64,000 bases of DNA from Nocardioides palaemonis (GTDB taxonomy: Bacteria > Actinomycetota > Actinomycetes > Propionibacteriales > Nocardioidaceae): NCBI RefSeq assembly GCF_018275325.1, contig NZ_JAGVQR010000003.1:434001-498000 (forward strand), given 5' to 3'. A model generated the notes under the pieces. It had not been told where the DNA came from and did no database searches. It saw only the letters and a program-made list of their open reading frames with translations. This document shows, one piece after another, positions 42,870 through 50,915 of this stretch (position 1 is the first letter of the stretch; each line of letters starts with the position of its first letter). The position numbers and the translations under genes are program-made.

Positions 42870-44366
42870 ATGAAGGACCACGTCGAGCTGAGGAGCGGCG
42901 CCTACGCCGACTCCGTCACCCTGCTGCAGGTGAGCCGGGCGGTGCAGGCCGCGCCCGGTGTCGTCGCCGCGCAGGTCGCGATGGCCACCGGCCTCAACCT
43001 CGAGGTGCTCACCGGCATGGGCTTCGACGTGCCGGCCTCCTCGCCCAACGACATGGTCGTCGCGCTGCGCCTCGACGACGACGCCGACCTCGCCGCCGCG
43101 CTGGCCGCGGTCGACGCCGCCCTCGTGCCGGCGCGCCCCGCGTCGGGCGCGAGCGAGGTCGCACCCCCGCGCACCACCGGGTCCGCGCTGCGCCGCACCG
43201 GCGCCGACGCCGTTGCCCTCGTGTCGGTGCCCGGCGCGAGCGCGACCGTCGAGGCGATGGACGCCGTGGAGGCGGGCCGCGACGTGATGGTCTTCAGCGA
43301 CAACGTGCCGGTCGAGGAGGAGGTCGCGCTCAAGACGTACGCCACCTCCCGCGGCGCCCTGGTGATGGGCCCCGACTGCGGCACCGCCGTCATCGACGGC
43401 GTCGGGCTCGGGTTCGCCAACACCACCCGCCCGGGACGCATCGGCCTCGTCGCCGCGTCCGGCACCGGCTGCCAGCAGCTGCTGGTGCTGCTCCACCACG
43501 CGGGCGCCGGCCTCGACGGCGTGGGCGTGACCCATGCGCTCGGCGTGGGCGGCCGCGACCTGTCCGCCGCCGTGGGCGGCCTGTCGACGCGCGAGGCGCT
43601 GCGCCGCCTCGACGCCGACCCCGACGTCGACCTCGTCGTCGTGGTCTCCAAGCCCCCGGCCCCCGAGGTCGCCGAGGCGCTCGCGAAGGACGCCGAGGCG
43701 CTCGCCACCCCGGTCGAGCTCGGCCTGCTCGGACGCGGCCAGCGCGACCTCACCACCGTCGCCGAGGCGGTCCTTGAGCGGCTCGGCCACACCGCGCCGG
43801 CCTGGCCGGTCGCGGGCGAGGACAACACCGGCGCGGCGACCGGCCCGCTGCTGCGCGGCCTCTTCGTCGGCGGCACGCTGTGCGACGAGTCGATGCTGAT
43901 GGCGTCGGAGGTGCTCGGCCCGGTCCGCAGCAACATCCCGCTGTCGCCCGAGCTGGCCCTCGACTCCACGGACCCGGGCGACCTGCTCGCCGACACCCAC
44001 ACGATGGTGGACTTCGGCGACGACGCGCTCACCCAGGGCCGCGCCCACCCGATGATCGACCCGACGCTGCGCAACGAGCAGCTCGCGCGCGCCGCCGCCG
44101 ACCCGCGGACCGGCGTGATCCTGCTCGACCTCGTCCTCGGCCACGGCGCCGAGCCCGACCCGGCGTCGCTGCTCGCGCCGGCGATCCGCGAGGCCCGCGC
44201 CGACCGCGCGATCCCGGTGATCGTCAGCCTGGTCGGCACCGACCTCGACCCGCAGGGCCTCGACGCCCAGCGCGACGCCCTCGTGGCCGCCGGCGCCGAG
44301 GTGCACCTGTCCAACGCCGCGGCCACCCGCCGCGCGATCCAGCTTCTCGAAGGAGCCCGCGCATGA
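42870..44366 (+). CDS. fdrA: FdrA-family protein (AllF-like carbamoyltransferase subunit)
   Basis: A 498-residue protein related to the succinyl-CoA synthetase alpha fold. Conserved pieces are PNDMVVALR near residue 58, MVFSDNVPVEEEV near residue 138, VMGPDCGTAVIDG near residue 165, ASGTGCQQL near residue 195, and the C-terminal half with LGHGAEPDPASLLAPAI. In E. coli AllF (FdrA) works with AllG and AllH to turn oxalurate and phosphate into oxamate and carbamoyl phosphate. AGGAGGAG lies just before the ATG, and the stop overlaps the YlbE start (ATGA). With a carbamate kinase in the window, ATP recovery from a ureido acid is likely. Confidence 0.88.
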   Translation: MKDHVELRSGAYADSVTLLQVSRAVQAAPGVVAAQVAMATGLNLEVLTGMGFDVPASSPNDMVVALRLDDDADLAAALAAVDAALVPARPASGASEVAPPRTTGSALRRTGADAVALVSVPGASATVEAMDAVEAGRDVMVFSDNVPVEEEVALKTYATSRGALVMGPDCGTAVIDGVGLGFANTTRPGRIGLVAASGTGCQQLLVLLHHAGAGLDGVGVTHALGVGGRDLSAAVGGLSTREALRRLDADPDVDLVVVVSKPPAPEVAEALAKDAEALATPVELGLLGRGQRDLTTVAEAVLERLGHTAPAWPVAGEDNTGAATGPLLRGLFVGGTLCDESMLMASEVLGPVRSNIPLSPELALDSTDPGDLLADTHTMVDFGDDALTQGRAHPMIDPTLRNEQLARAAADPRTGVILLDLVLGHGAEPDPASLLAPAIREARADRAIPVIVSLVGTDLDPQGLDAQRDALVAAGAEVHLSNAAATRRAIQLLEGARA

Positions 44367-45781
44367 GCACCCCCCTCGTGACTGTCGGGGCCACGAGCCC
44401 CACGGTCGTCGCCTGCGGCGCCGACATGTTCGCCGACGCCGTCGCCGGCCAGGCCGTCGACGTCGAGCGCGTCGACTGGCGCCCGCCGATGCCCGGCACC
44501 GAGGCCGACCTGGCCGCCGTCGCCACCGACCCGCGCCGCCCCGAGGCCAACCGCCGCGCCGTCGAGGCGATGCTGGGCGTCACCGCCCACCTCGTCGACG
44601 TCGCCCCGGCGAGCGAGGTGCTCGGCCTCGAGCGGGGCCAGTTCCTCCACGCCGGCCCGCCGATCGCGTGGGAGCAGGCCTCGGGGCCGCTGCGCGGCGC
44701 CCTCATGGGTGGTGCGGCCCTCGAGGGTCTCGTCGACGACCCCGAGGACGCCGTCGCGCTGTTCGAGTCGGGCAGCAACGTCAGCCTCGAGCCGTGCCAC
44801 CACCGCAGCGCCGTCGGCCCGATGGCCGGCGTGGTCACGCCGTCGATGTGGATGTGGGTCCTCGAGGACCGCGCCACGGGTCGCCGGACGTACTGCTCGC
44901 TCAACGAGGGCCTCGGCAAGGTGCTGCGCTACGGCGCGTACAACGACGAGGTGCTGACCCGCCTGCGCTGGATGGGCGACGTGCTCGGCCCGCTGCTGCA
45001 GGCCGCGGTACGCGGCACCGCGGAGGCCTCCGACGTCACCGGCATCCTCACCCAGATGCTGCAGATGGGCGACGAGGCGCACAACCGCAACCGTGCCGGC
45101 ACGCTGATGCTGCTGCGTGACCTCTCACCCGCGATGGTCACGTCGGGCTTCGACGCAAAGGACGTCAGCGAGGCGCTGCGCTTCGTCGGCGGCAACGACC
45201 ACTTCTTCCTCAACCTCGCGATGCCCGCCTGCAAGCTCGCGCTCGACGCCGGCCGCGACATCCCGGGCTCCACGATGGTGGTGGCGATGGCCCGCAACGG
45301 CACCGAGTTCGGCATCCAGGTCTCCGGCACCGGCGACCAGTGGTTCACCGGGCCGGCGCAGGTGGCCGAGGGGCTCTTCCTCGGCGACTACGGCCCGGAC
45401 GACGCCAACCCCGACATCGGCGACTCCGCGATCACCGAGACCGCCGGCATCGGCGGCTTCGCGATGGCGACCGCGCCCGCGATCGTGCGCCTCGTCGGTG
45501 GCACCGTCCCCGACGCGCTGGCCACCACCCGACGGATGCACGAGATCACGCTCGCGGAGAACCCGCGCTGGTCGGTCCCCGTCCTCGAGTTCCAGGGCAC
45601 GCCCACCGGCATCGACGTGACCAAGGTGTGCCGGACCGGGATCCTGCCGCAGATCAACACCGGCATGGCCGGTGCGGTCGCGGGCGTCGGACAGGTCGGT
45701 GCCGGGCTGGTCACCCCGCCGGCCGAGATCTTCCCGCAGGCCCTGGCCGCGCTCGCCGACGCGGCGCGGGCGGCGCGCTGA
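44363..45781 (+). CDS. allG: YlbE-family DUF1116 protein (AllG-like subunit)
   Basis: A 472-residue DUF1116 protein. Landmarks: WRPPMPGTEADLA near residue 36, SGPLRGALMGGAALEGL near residue 107, SNVSLEPCHHRSAVGPM near residue 138, GDEAHNRNRAGTLML near residue 235, and FVGGNDHFFLNLAM near residue 272. DUF1116 proteins are obligate companions of FdrA and, with AllH, form the oxamate-carbamoyltransferase complex. Overlap with FdrA ensures equal expression. It ends 1 base before the convergent acyltransferase gene, so the operon ends here. Confidence 0.88.
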   Translation: MSTPLVTVGATSPTVVACGADMFADAVAGQAVDVERVDWRPPMPGTEADLAAVATDPRRPEANRRAVEAMLGVTAHLVDVAPASEVLGLERGQFLHAGPPIAWEQASGPLRGALMGGAALEGLVDDPEDAVALFESGSNVSLEPCHHRSAVGPMAGVVTPSMWMWVLEDRATGRRTYCSLNEGLGKVLRYGAYNDEVLTRLRWMGDVLGPLLQAAVRGTAEASDVTGILTQMLQMGDEAHNRNRAGTLMLLRDLSPAMVTSGFDAKDVSEALRFVGGNDHFFLNLAMPACKLALDAGRDIPGSTMVVAMARNGTEFGIQVSGTGDQWFTGPAQVAEGLFLGDYGPDDANPDIGDSAITETAGIGGFAMATAPAIVRLVGGTVPDALATTRRMHEITLAENPRWSVPVLEFQGTPTGIDVTKVCRTGILPQINTGMAGAVAGVGQVGAGLVTPPAEIFPQALAALADAARAAR

Positions 45782-45782
45782 C

Positions 45783-46451
45783 TCAGGCCCGCGCGGGCCG
45801 CTCGTTGTAGACGCCCGCCGGCTCCTGCCCCGAGAGCTCACCGATCGCCGCCATGATGCGGTCGGTGAGCTCGCGGCGCGCCCGGCCGCTGGGCACGCCG
45901 TCGTACTCCCCCGCGACCGTGATCGGCTCGCCGAAGCGCACCGTGACCTTCGCGCGGCGGGGACGGCTCTCGCCGACGGGCTGGATGTCCTCGGTGCCCT
46001 GCAGCCCCACCGGCACGACGGGGCACCCCGCGGTCAGCGCGAGGTGGGCGACGCCGGTGCGACCGCGGTAGAGCCGGCCGTCGCGCGAGCGCGTGCCCTC
46101 GGGGTAGATGCCGAACGCCTCCCCCCGGCGCAGCACCTCCAGCGCGGTGTCGAGGCTGGCGATCGCCGCCTTGGTGTCGTCGCGGTCGACGGGCAGCATG
46201 CCGAGCCCCTCGAACCACGCCCGCTGCAGCGCTCCCTTGACGCCGGTGCCGGTGAAGTAGTCGGACTTGGCGAGGAAGACGACCTTGCGCGGCACGACGA
46301 CCGGGATCACCACGCTGTCGAAGAACGACAGGTGGTTGCTCGCGACGATGACCGGACCGGTGGTCGGCACGTGGCGCAGGCCCTCGATGGTCGGGCGCCA
46401 CACGGCACGGGCCACTGGAGGGATGACGCCGTGCGCGACCGTGTAGAGCAT
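45783..46451 (-). CDS. 1-acyl-sn-glycerol-3-phosphate acyltransferase (PlsC-like)
   Basis: A 222-residue PlsC-family enzyme with the catalytic NHLSFFD (HX4D) motif near residue 39 and the acceptor-binding YPEGTRSRDG near residue 116. PVVPVGLQG gives the third block. It adds an acyl chain to lysophosphatidate at the membrane during phospholipid synthesis. A short N-terminal hydrophobic part should associate with the membrane. The ATG lies 7 bases after CAGGAT, a leaderless-type layout. The symbol is left open because several paralogs are usual in actinobacteria. Confidence 0.87.
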   Translation of the reverse strand: MLYTVAHGVIPPVARAVWRPTIEGLRHVPTTGPVIVASNHLSFFDSVVIPVVVPRKVVFLAKSDYFTGTGVKGALQRAWFEGLGMLPVDRDDTKAAIASLDTALEVLRRGEAFGIYPEGTRSRDGRLYRGRTGVAHLALTAGCPVVPVGLQGTEDIQPVGESRPRRAKVTVRFGEPITVAGEYDGVPSGRARRELTDRIMAAIGELSGQEPAGVYNERPARA

Positions 46452-46484
46452 GGCGCTGATCCTGCCACCCCCGGTCGCCGCGGG

Positions 46485-46826
46485 TCAGGGAGCGTCCGCG
46501 CCCCGGAGCGTCGGGACGACGAACGCCGCGCGCAGGTCGACCGCACCCCCGGGACGCAGCGGCGTCCCCTCCTCGAGGTAGGCCTGGCGCGCCTCCTCGT
46601 CGTGCGACGGCGGGAGCGAGCCGTTGGAGCGCACGACCCGCCACCACGCGACGGCCGCACCCTGCGTGGCCATCACGTTGCCGACCAGCCGGGGACCGCC
46701 GCGGCCGAGCCGGTGCCCGACCACGTCGGCGATGGCACCGTAGGTCGTGACCCGCCCCCGGGGCACCGACTCGGCGCACTGCAGCACCAGCTCGGCGTAG
46801 AGCTCGCGCTCCTCCCCCGTCGTCAT
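46485..46826 (-). CDS. Alkyltransferase-like (ATL) DNA-repair protein
   Basis: A 113-residue protein of the MGMT C-terminal fold: VPRGRVTTYGAIADVVG near residue 21 holds the DNA-binding helix and the arginine finger lies further on. At the PCHR active-site position the sequence reads WWRVVRSNG, so the methyl-acceptor Cys is replaced. This makes it an ATL protein, which flips and binds O6-alkylguanine and hands it to nucleotide excision repair. Length of about 110 fits. It matches the Rv3204 position in the mycobacterial order, near moeZ. It starts 18 bases after a membrane-protein gene, probably in the same transcript. Confidence 0.85.
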   Translation of the reverse strand: MTTGEERELYAELVLQCAESVPRGRVTTYGAIADVVGHRLGRGGPRLVGNVMATQGAAVAWWRVVRSNGSLPPSHDEEARQAYLEEGTPLRPGGAVDLRAAFVVPTLRGADAP

Positions 46827-46844
46827 GGCGTCGTCACTCCGGTG

Positions 46845-47351
46845 TCATTCCGGCCGCGCCTGGGTGAGCCGCGCGGTCACGAGGAGCGCCACGGCGACGG
46901 GGAGCCCCGCAGAGGCCCACAACCACGGCGGCGCAGCGACGCTGTCGAGGCCGCGGAGGGCGACGTAGGCCAACGGCATCGGCACCAGCGTCAGCAGGCT
47001 GCGGCGTCCCCAGAGCCCGACCAGGTGCGGGTCGACCGGCAGGGCGCCGGTCCCGTGGGCCAGCACCACGGCCGTCACGTGGGCCAGCACGAGCAGCAGG
47101 CCGACGACGAGCACCCGCCAGTCCAGGACGTCGTGCGCGCTCCACCAGCCGGCGACGAGCCCGATCGCTCCGACGCCTGCGGCGTGGTCCGGGGCCTGCG
47201 CCCACACGAGCGAGCACACGGCCACCCCGACCAGCACGAACCAGTGCGGCACCGCGGGAAGGGCGAGCGCGAGGGCGGCGAACGGCAGCACCACGAGGAG
47301 CGCGCGCAGGGCGAGCACCGACCTCGCGGTGCCGGGCGCGACGAGGCCCAT
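46845..47351 (-). CDS. Hypothetical membrane protein of the MoxR/DUF58 operon
   Basis: A 168-residue protein with about five hydrophobic segments (ALRALLVVLPFAALALALP, then VLVGVAVCSLVW and VLVVGLLLVLAHVTAVVL). No soluble domain is evident. Its ATG overlaps the stop of the DUF58 gene by one base. Membrane proteins of this type are common partners in MoxR-DUF58 clusters, where they may hold the chaperone complex at the membrane. No family name recognised. Confidence 0.65.
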   Translation of the reverse strand: MGLVAPGTARSVLALRALLVVLPFAALALALPAVPHWFVLVGVAVCSLVWAQAPDHAAGVGAIGLVAGWWSAHDVLDWRVLVVGLLLVLAHVTAVVLAHGTGALPVDPHLVGLWGRRSLLTLVPMPLAYVALRGLDSVAAPPWLWASAGLPVAVALLVTARLTQARPE

Positions 47352-48628
47352 CACGCACGCACCTTCGGCACCCGGCCACGCCGCGCGAGCTGGCGCAGCA
47401 CGGTGTCGAGCGTCCCCGGGCCGCGCCACGCGACGACCGGGCAGCCGAGCTCGGCGAGGCGGCGCAACCGGTCGTCCCGCTCGATCCGCTGCATCCGCCC
47501 GGCCAGGCTCGTCAGCGCCAGCGGGTCGGGGTCCGGCGCGCTGCCGTGCCCTCCCAGGGTGTCGATGACCACCACCGCCGTACCACCGCGCAGCAGCCCG
47601 GCGGTCGCGGTGACGAGCGGGGTGAAGAGCATCGGTGACAGCACGTGGACCACGCTGCCCGCACCCGCGCCGAGGTCGAGCCGCTCCGGGGGCTCGCTGC
47701 GCGCATCGGCGCGGACCCGGGCGAGCGTGCCCTGCAGACGCTGCAGGTGGCGCGGCCCCGAGCCGAGACCGATCCGGACGGGGTCGGAGCTGAGCACCAG
47801 CAGCCCCACCCGGTCGCCGGTGCGGACGTGGTGCTCGGCGAGCGCGCTCGCCGCACGGACCGTGAGGTCGAGGGTGCTCGCCGCGCCGTCGATCCCGCCG
47901 GACTCACCGATGTCGCGGAGCGCGTCGACCACCAGCCACACCCCGGCGTCCTGCTCGGCGCGCGTGGTGACGACGTGCAGCTCGCCGGTGCGCAGCGACA
48001 CCGGCCAGGTGATCCGCTTGAGCCGATCGCCCGCCGTGAAGTGCCGGATGCCCTCGAAGTCCGTGCCGCTGCCGAGCCGCCGCGACCGGTGGGAGCCGAC
48101 CAGCCCGTCGGGCTGCGGCACCTCGGCACGGCTGTCGTACGGCGTCGCCTGGGGCAGCACCAGGACGCCGTGCTCGGGCATGTCCGCCGGTCCCCAGCGC
48201 CAGCCCGCCCAGTGGCTGGTCAGCGCCACGCGCTCCACGCCGAGCTCGCGCCGTCCCCAGCGGCGCGGGCTGACCTCCAGCACGGGCAGGCCGTCGGCGA
48301 CGAGGGACCCCACGGCGCCGTAGCGCGGGCGCGTGCCGACGTGGGCCGGCGGTGACGCGACGCGAGCCACGTGCTCCACGCCGGCGAGGTCGTCGACCTC
48401 GACGCGGACCGTGGTGCCCTGCCCCTCGTGCAGCCGACCGTGGTCGATCACCGTGCGGACCGCGGGCTGCCGCACCGGCCGGTGCAGCACCCCCATCACC
48501 GCGAGGAGGACGAACGGCGCCCCGAGCACGAGCAGCACCTCCTGCCCGAGCACGAGCCCGCCCGTGGCGCCACCGAACGCCAGCAGGCACGCCCGGACCA
48601 GCCCCGCGGTGGGCCGCCACGAGCTCAC
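47351..48628 (-). CDS. DUF58 domain protein
   Basis: A 425-residue protein. Two N-terminal hydrophobic segments (about residues 7-55) are followed by a beta-rich domain and then the DUF58 core, GTDFEGIRHFTAGDRLKRI near residue 205. A von Willebrand A-like fold follows (VWLVVDAL, SSDPVRIG). DUF58 proteins work with MoxR ATPases to assemble or activate partner complexes. The GTG start overlaps the MoxR stop (GTGA), so they are coupled. Confidence 0.85.
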   Translation of the reverse strand: MSSWRPTAGLVRACLLAFGGATGGLVLGQEVLLVLGAPFVLLAVMGVLHRPVRQPAVRTVIDHGRLHEGQGTTVRVEVDDLAGVEHVARVASPPAHVGTRPRYGAVGSLVADGLPVLEVSPRRWGRRELGVERVALTSHWAGWRWGPADMPEHGVLVLPQATPYDSRAEVPQPDGLVGSHRSRRLGSGTDFEGIRHFTAGDRLKRITWPVSLRTGELHVVTTRAEQDAGVWLVVDALRDIGESGGIDGAASTLDLTVRAASALAEHHVRTGDRVGLLVLSSDPVRIGLGSGPRHLQRLQGTLARVRADARSEPPERLDLGAGAGSVVHVLSPMLFTPLVTATAGLLRGGTAVVVIDTLGGHGSAPDPDPLALTSLAGRMQRIERDDRLRRLAELGCPVVAWRGPGTLDTVLRQLARRGRVPKVRA

Positions 48629-49614
48629 CTGCGCGACCCCGACGGCGCATCGAGGGTGCGCGGCGCCTCGACGAGCCCGAGCACCGCGTCGACGACCCGC
48701 ACTCCCGACGCCTGGGTCATCCACAGGTCGGGCTTGACCGTCACGCGGTGCGCGAGGACGGCGCGGGCGACGGCCTTGACGTCCTCCGGCACGACGTAGT
48801 CGCGGCCACGGATCGCCGCCCAGGCCCGCGCGGTGAGGACCAGCCCGAGGCTGCCGCGCGGGGAGGCTCCGGTGAGCACGTCCTGGTGGCGGCGCGTGGC
48901 GGTGACCAGGTCGACGCAGTAGCGCCCGACCGACTCGTCGACGCCGACCTGCTCGACCGCGGCCTGCATGCGGGCCAGCCCGGCCGCGTCGGTGACCTGC
49001 GCGACGTCGACCTCCTCGCGCTGGCGGTCCAGCCGGCGGCGCACCACGTCGTACTCCTCCCCCGCGCTCGGGTAGCCGAAGCCGACGCGGAGCAGGAACC
49101 GGTCCAGCTGCGCCTCGGGCAGCGGGTACGTGCCCTCGTACTCGACGGGGTTGGCGGTCGCGAGGACGTGGAACGGTCGAGGCAGCCGGTGGGTCTGGCC
49201 CTCGACCGTCACCTGGCCCTCCTGCATCGCCTCGAGCAGCGCCGCCTGGGTCTTGGGCGGCGTCCGGTTGATCTCGTCGGCGAGGAGCAGACCGGTGAAC
49301 ACCGGACCCGGGCGGAAGTCGAACTCGGCGCGCCGCTGGTCGTAGACGTAGGACCCGGTGAGGTCCGCCGGCAGCAGGTCGGGGGTGAACTGGGCGCGCG
49401 CGAAGTCGAGCCCGAGCGCGGCGGCGAACGACCGCGCGGCGAGCGTCTTGCCCAGGCCCGGGAAGTCCTCCAGCAGCACGTGCCCCTTGGCCAGCACGCC
49501 GGCCAGGACCAGCGCCAGCACCTCGCGCTTGCCGACGACGGCCCGTCCCACCTCGTCGAGCACCTGCTCGGCGAACGGCGCCACCTCGGTCGGGGTGGCA
49601 GCTGCGTCAGTCAC
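48625..49614 (-). CDS. MoxR-family AAA+ ATPase
   Basis: A 329-residue AAA+ protein with Walker A DFPGLGKTLAAR near residue 50, Walker B LLLADEINRTPPK near residue 109, sensor 1 ATANPVEYEG near residue 152, and a C-terminal lid with the SPRG motif. MoxR ATPases act as chaperones that insert cofactors or assemble von-Willebrand-type complexes. It forms an operon with DUF58, two membrane proteins and a DUF4129-like protein. The GTG start lies within the end of the preceding gene (8-base overlap). Confidence 0.9.
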   Translation of the reverse strand: MTDAAATPTEVAPFAEQVLDEVGRAVVGKREVLALVLAGVLAKGHVLLEDFPGLGKTLAARSFAAALGLDFARAQFTPDLLPADLTGSYVYDQRRAEFDFRPGPVFTGLLLADEINRTPPKTQAALLEAMQEGQVTVEGQTHRLPRPFHVLATANPVEYEGTYPLPEAQLDRFLLRVGFGYPSAGEEYDVVRRRLDRQREEVDVAQVTDAAGLARMQAAVEQVGVDESVGRYCVDLVTATRRHQDVLTGASPRGSLGLVLTARAWAAIRGRDYVVPEDVKAVARAVLAHRVTVKPDLWMTQASGVRVVDAVLGLVEAPRTLDAPSGSRR

Positions 49615-50050
49615 GGATCTCCTCGATTCGGGTCAGGATGCGGTCGATGTCGGCCGGCGAGAGCCGGCGGACGGTGTCGAGCTCGAGACGGAGCTCGTCC
49701 GCGAGGTCTGGATCGCGAGCACGGGCGAGCCCGACCAGCCGGTCACGCAGCGCACCCGTCGGCTCGTTGGCCTGGAGATGACTGCTCAGCACCCGGAGGT
49801 CGCTGCTGGCCTGGTCGACGCGGTCCGCGCCCCGCGGCATGCCGTTGCGCCAGACCGTCCGGGGCACGCTCGCGGTGTCGACGACCAGCCAGACCATCGC
49901 AGTCGCGATGGTCCACCACAGCGCGTAGGGCAACGGGTGCGGCTCGAAGTCGAGCAGCAGCGCCACGCCGTAGCCGATGGCAGCCAGGGCGGTGGCGCCC
50001 AGCACGCGGCCGCGCCACCGGGGATCGATGCCCCGTGTCCACGACCTCAC
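49607..50050 (-). CDS. Hypothetical membrane protein upstream of MoxR
   Basis: A 147-residue protein with two membrane helices (GRVLGATALAAIGYGVALLL and WWTIATAMVWLVVDTA) and a charged cytosolic helical tail (LRDRLVGLARARDPDLADEL, LSPADIDRILTRIEEI). The tail suggests a soluble interaction domain, perhaps with the MoxR ATPase. It overlaps the DUF4129-like gene by four bases and MoxR by eight. No family name is known to me. Confidence 0.65.
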   Translation of the reverse strand: MRSWTRGIDPRWRGRVLGATALAAIGYGVALLLDFEPHPLPYALWWTIATAMVWLVVDTASVPRTVWRNGMPRGADRVDQASSDLRVLSSHLQANEPTGALRDRLVGLARARDPDLADELRLELDTVRRLSPADIDRILTRIEEIRD

Positions 50051-50847
50051 GCTCGCACCCCGAGGGTGCGGCGGATCTCGGCGAGCGCGTCGAGAGCGGC
50101 CTCGCGGTGCTCCTCGGTGATCGGGTGCTCGGAGAAGCGCGCCTCGCGGTAGAGGGAGGCGAGCCGGTGCACCGCGCCGGCGTCAGCCTCGACCAGGTCG
50201 AGGATCCGCAGCGTGTACTCCGCCGACGTCTCCCACGCCTGTCGGGGCGACCCGGCGCGCGCGCCCTGCACCTCGAAGCGCGCCCATGCGGCCACGATCG
50301 CGTTGCGGGCCTCCCCGTCGCGCAGCAGCTCGTCCTGTCCGCGCGCGTCCTCGGTCATCGCCGCGGCCAGCCGCGCGGGCTCCGAGAGGGTCTCGAAGTC
50401 CAGGTCCGCGGGCTCCCGCTCGCGGCCGGCGCGGCGCTGCCAGGCGTCCCGCAGGGCCAGCAGCACCCAGCCGACGAACGCCAGCATCCCGAGCACGATC
50501 AGAGCCTCGACCGTCCACACCAGGATCTTCAGCACGAGCGGCACGTCGGTCCCCTCGACCATCCGGCGGGCGTCCTCGACACTCGTGTCGGGCGGCTCGC
50601 AGTAGTCACGCTGGTCGACGTCGTCCGGGATCACGACGGTCTCGCTGCCGTCGGCTGCGGTGCGCACCGGCAGCGGGATGCACGACGTGGTCGGTGTCAG
50701 TGCCGTCGCCGGACGCGGCCCGGGTCCGGTGAAGACCTGGTCGGGGCCGACGAGGGTCGCCCACGCGGCGAGCACCACGAAGGCGCTGCACGCCACCACC
50801 GCCAGCGCGGCGCGCACGCCTGCAGTGAGCTCCCCGAACGCACGCAT
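50047..50847 (-). CDS. DUF4129-like membrane protein, first gene of the MoxR operon
   Basis: A 266-residue protein: a membrane helix near residues 10-32, an extracellular segment of about 70 residues with two Cys, a second helix (LIVLGMLAFVGWVLLAL), then a cytosolic region with the DUF4129-type core (ARNAIVAAWARFEVQGAR, then PRQAWETSAEYTLRIL). DUF4129 proteins accompany MoxR/DUF58 and transglutaminase-like genes. The ATG lies 7 bases after TAGGGT, so this is the leaderless start of the operon. Confidence 0.75.
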   Translation of the reverse strand: MRAFGELTAGVRAALAVVACSAFVVLAAWATLVGPDQVFTGPGPRPATALTPTTSCIPLPVRTAADGSETVVIPDDVDQRDYCEPPDTSVEDARRMVEGTDVPLVLKILVWTVEALIVLGMLAFVGWVLLALRDAWQRRAGREREPADLDFETLSEPARLAAAMTEDARGQDELLRDGEARNAIVAAWARFEVQGARAGSPRQAWETSAEYTLRILDLVEADAGAVHRLASLYREARFSEHPITEEHREAALDALAEIRRTLGVRA

Positions 50848-50915
50848 GGCGCGAACCCTAGGCGAAGGGTCCGCGCCACGCGAGGAGGTGCGAGGTTCCG
50901 GGTGGGTGGAGTGGG

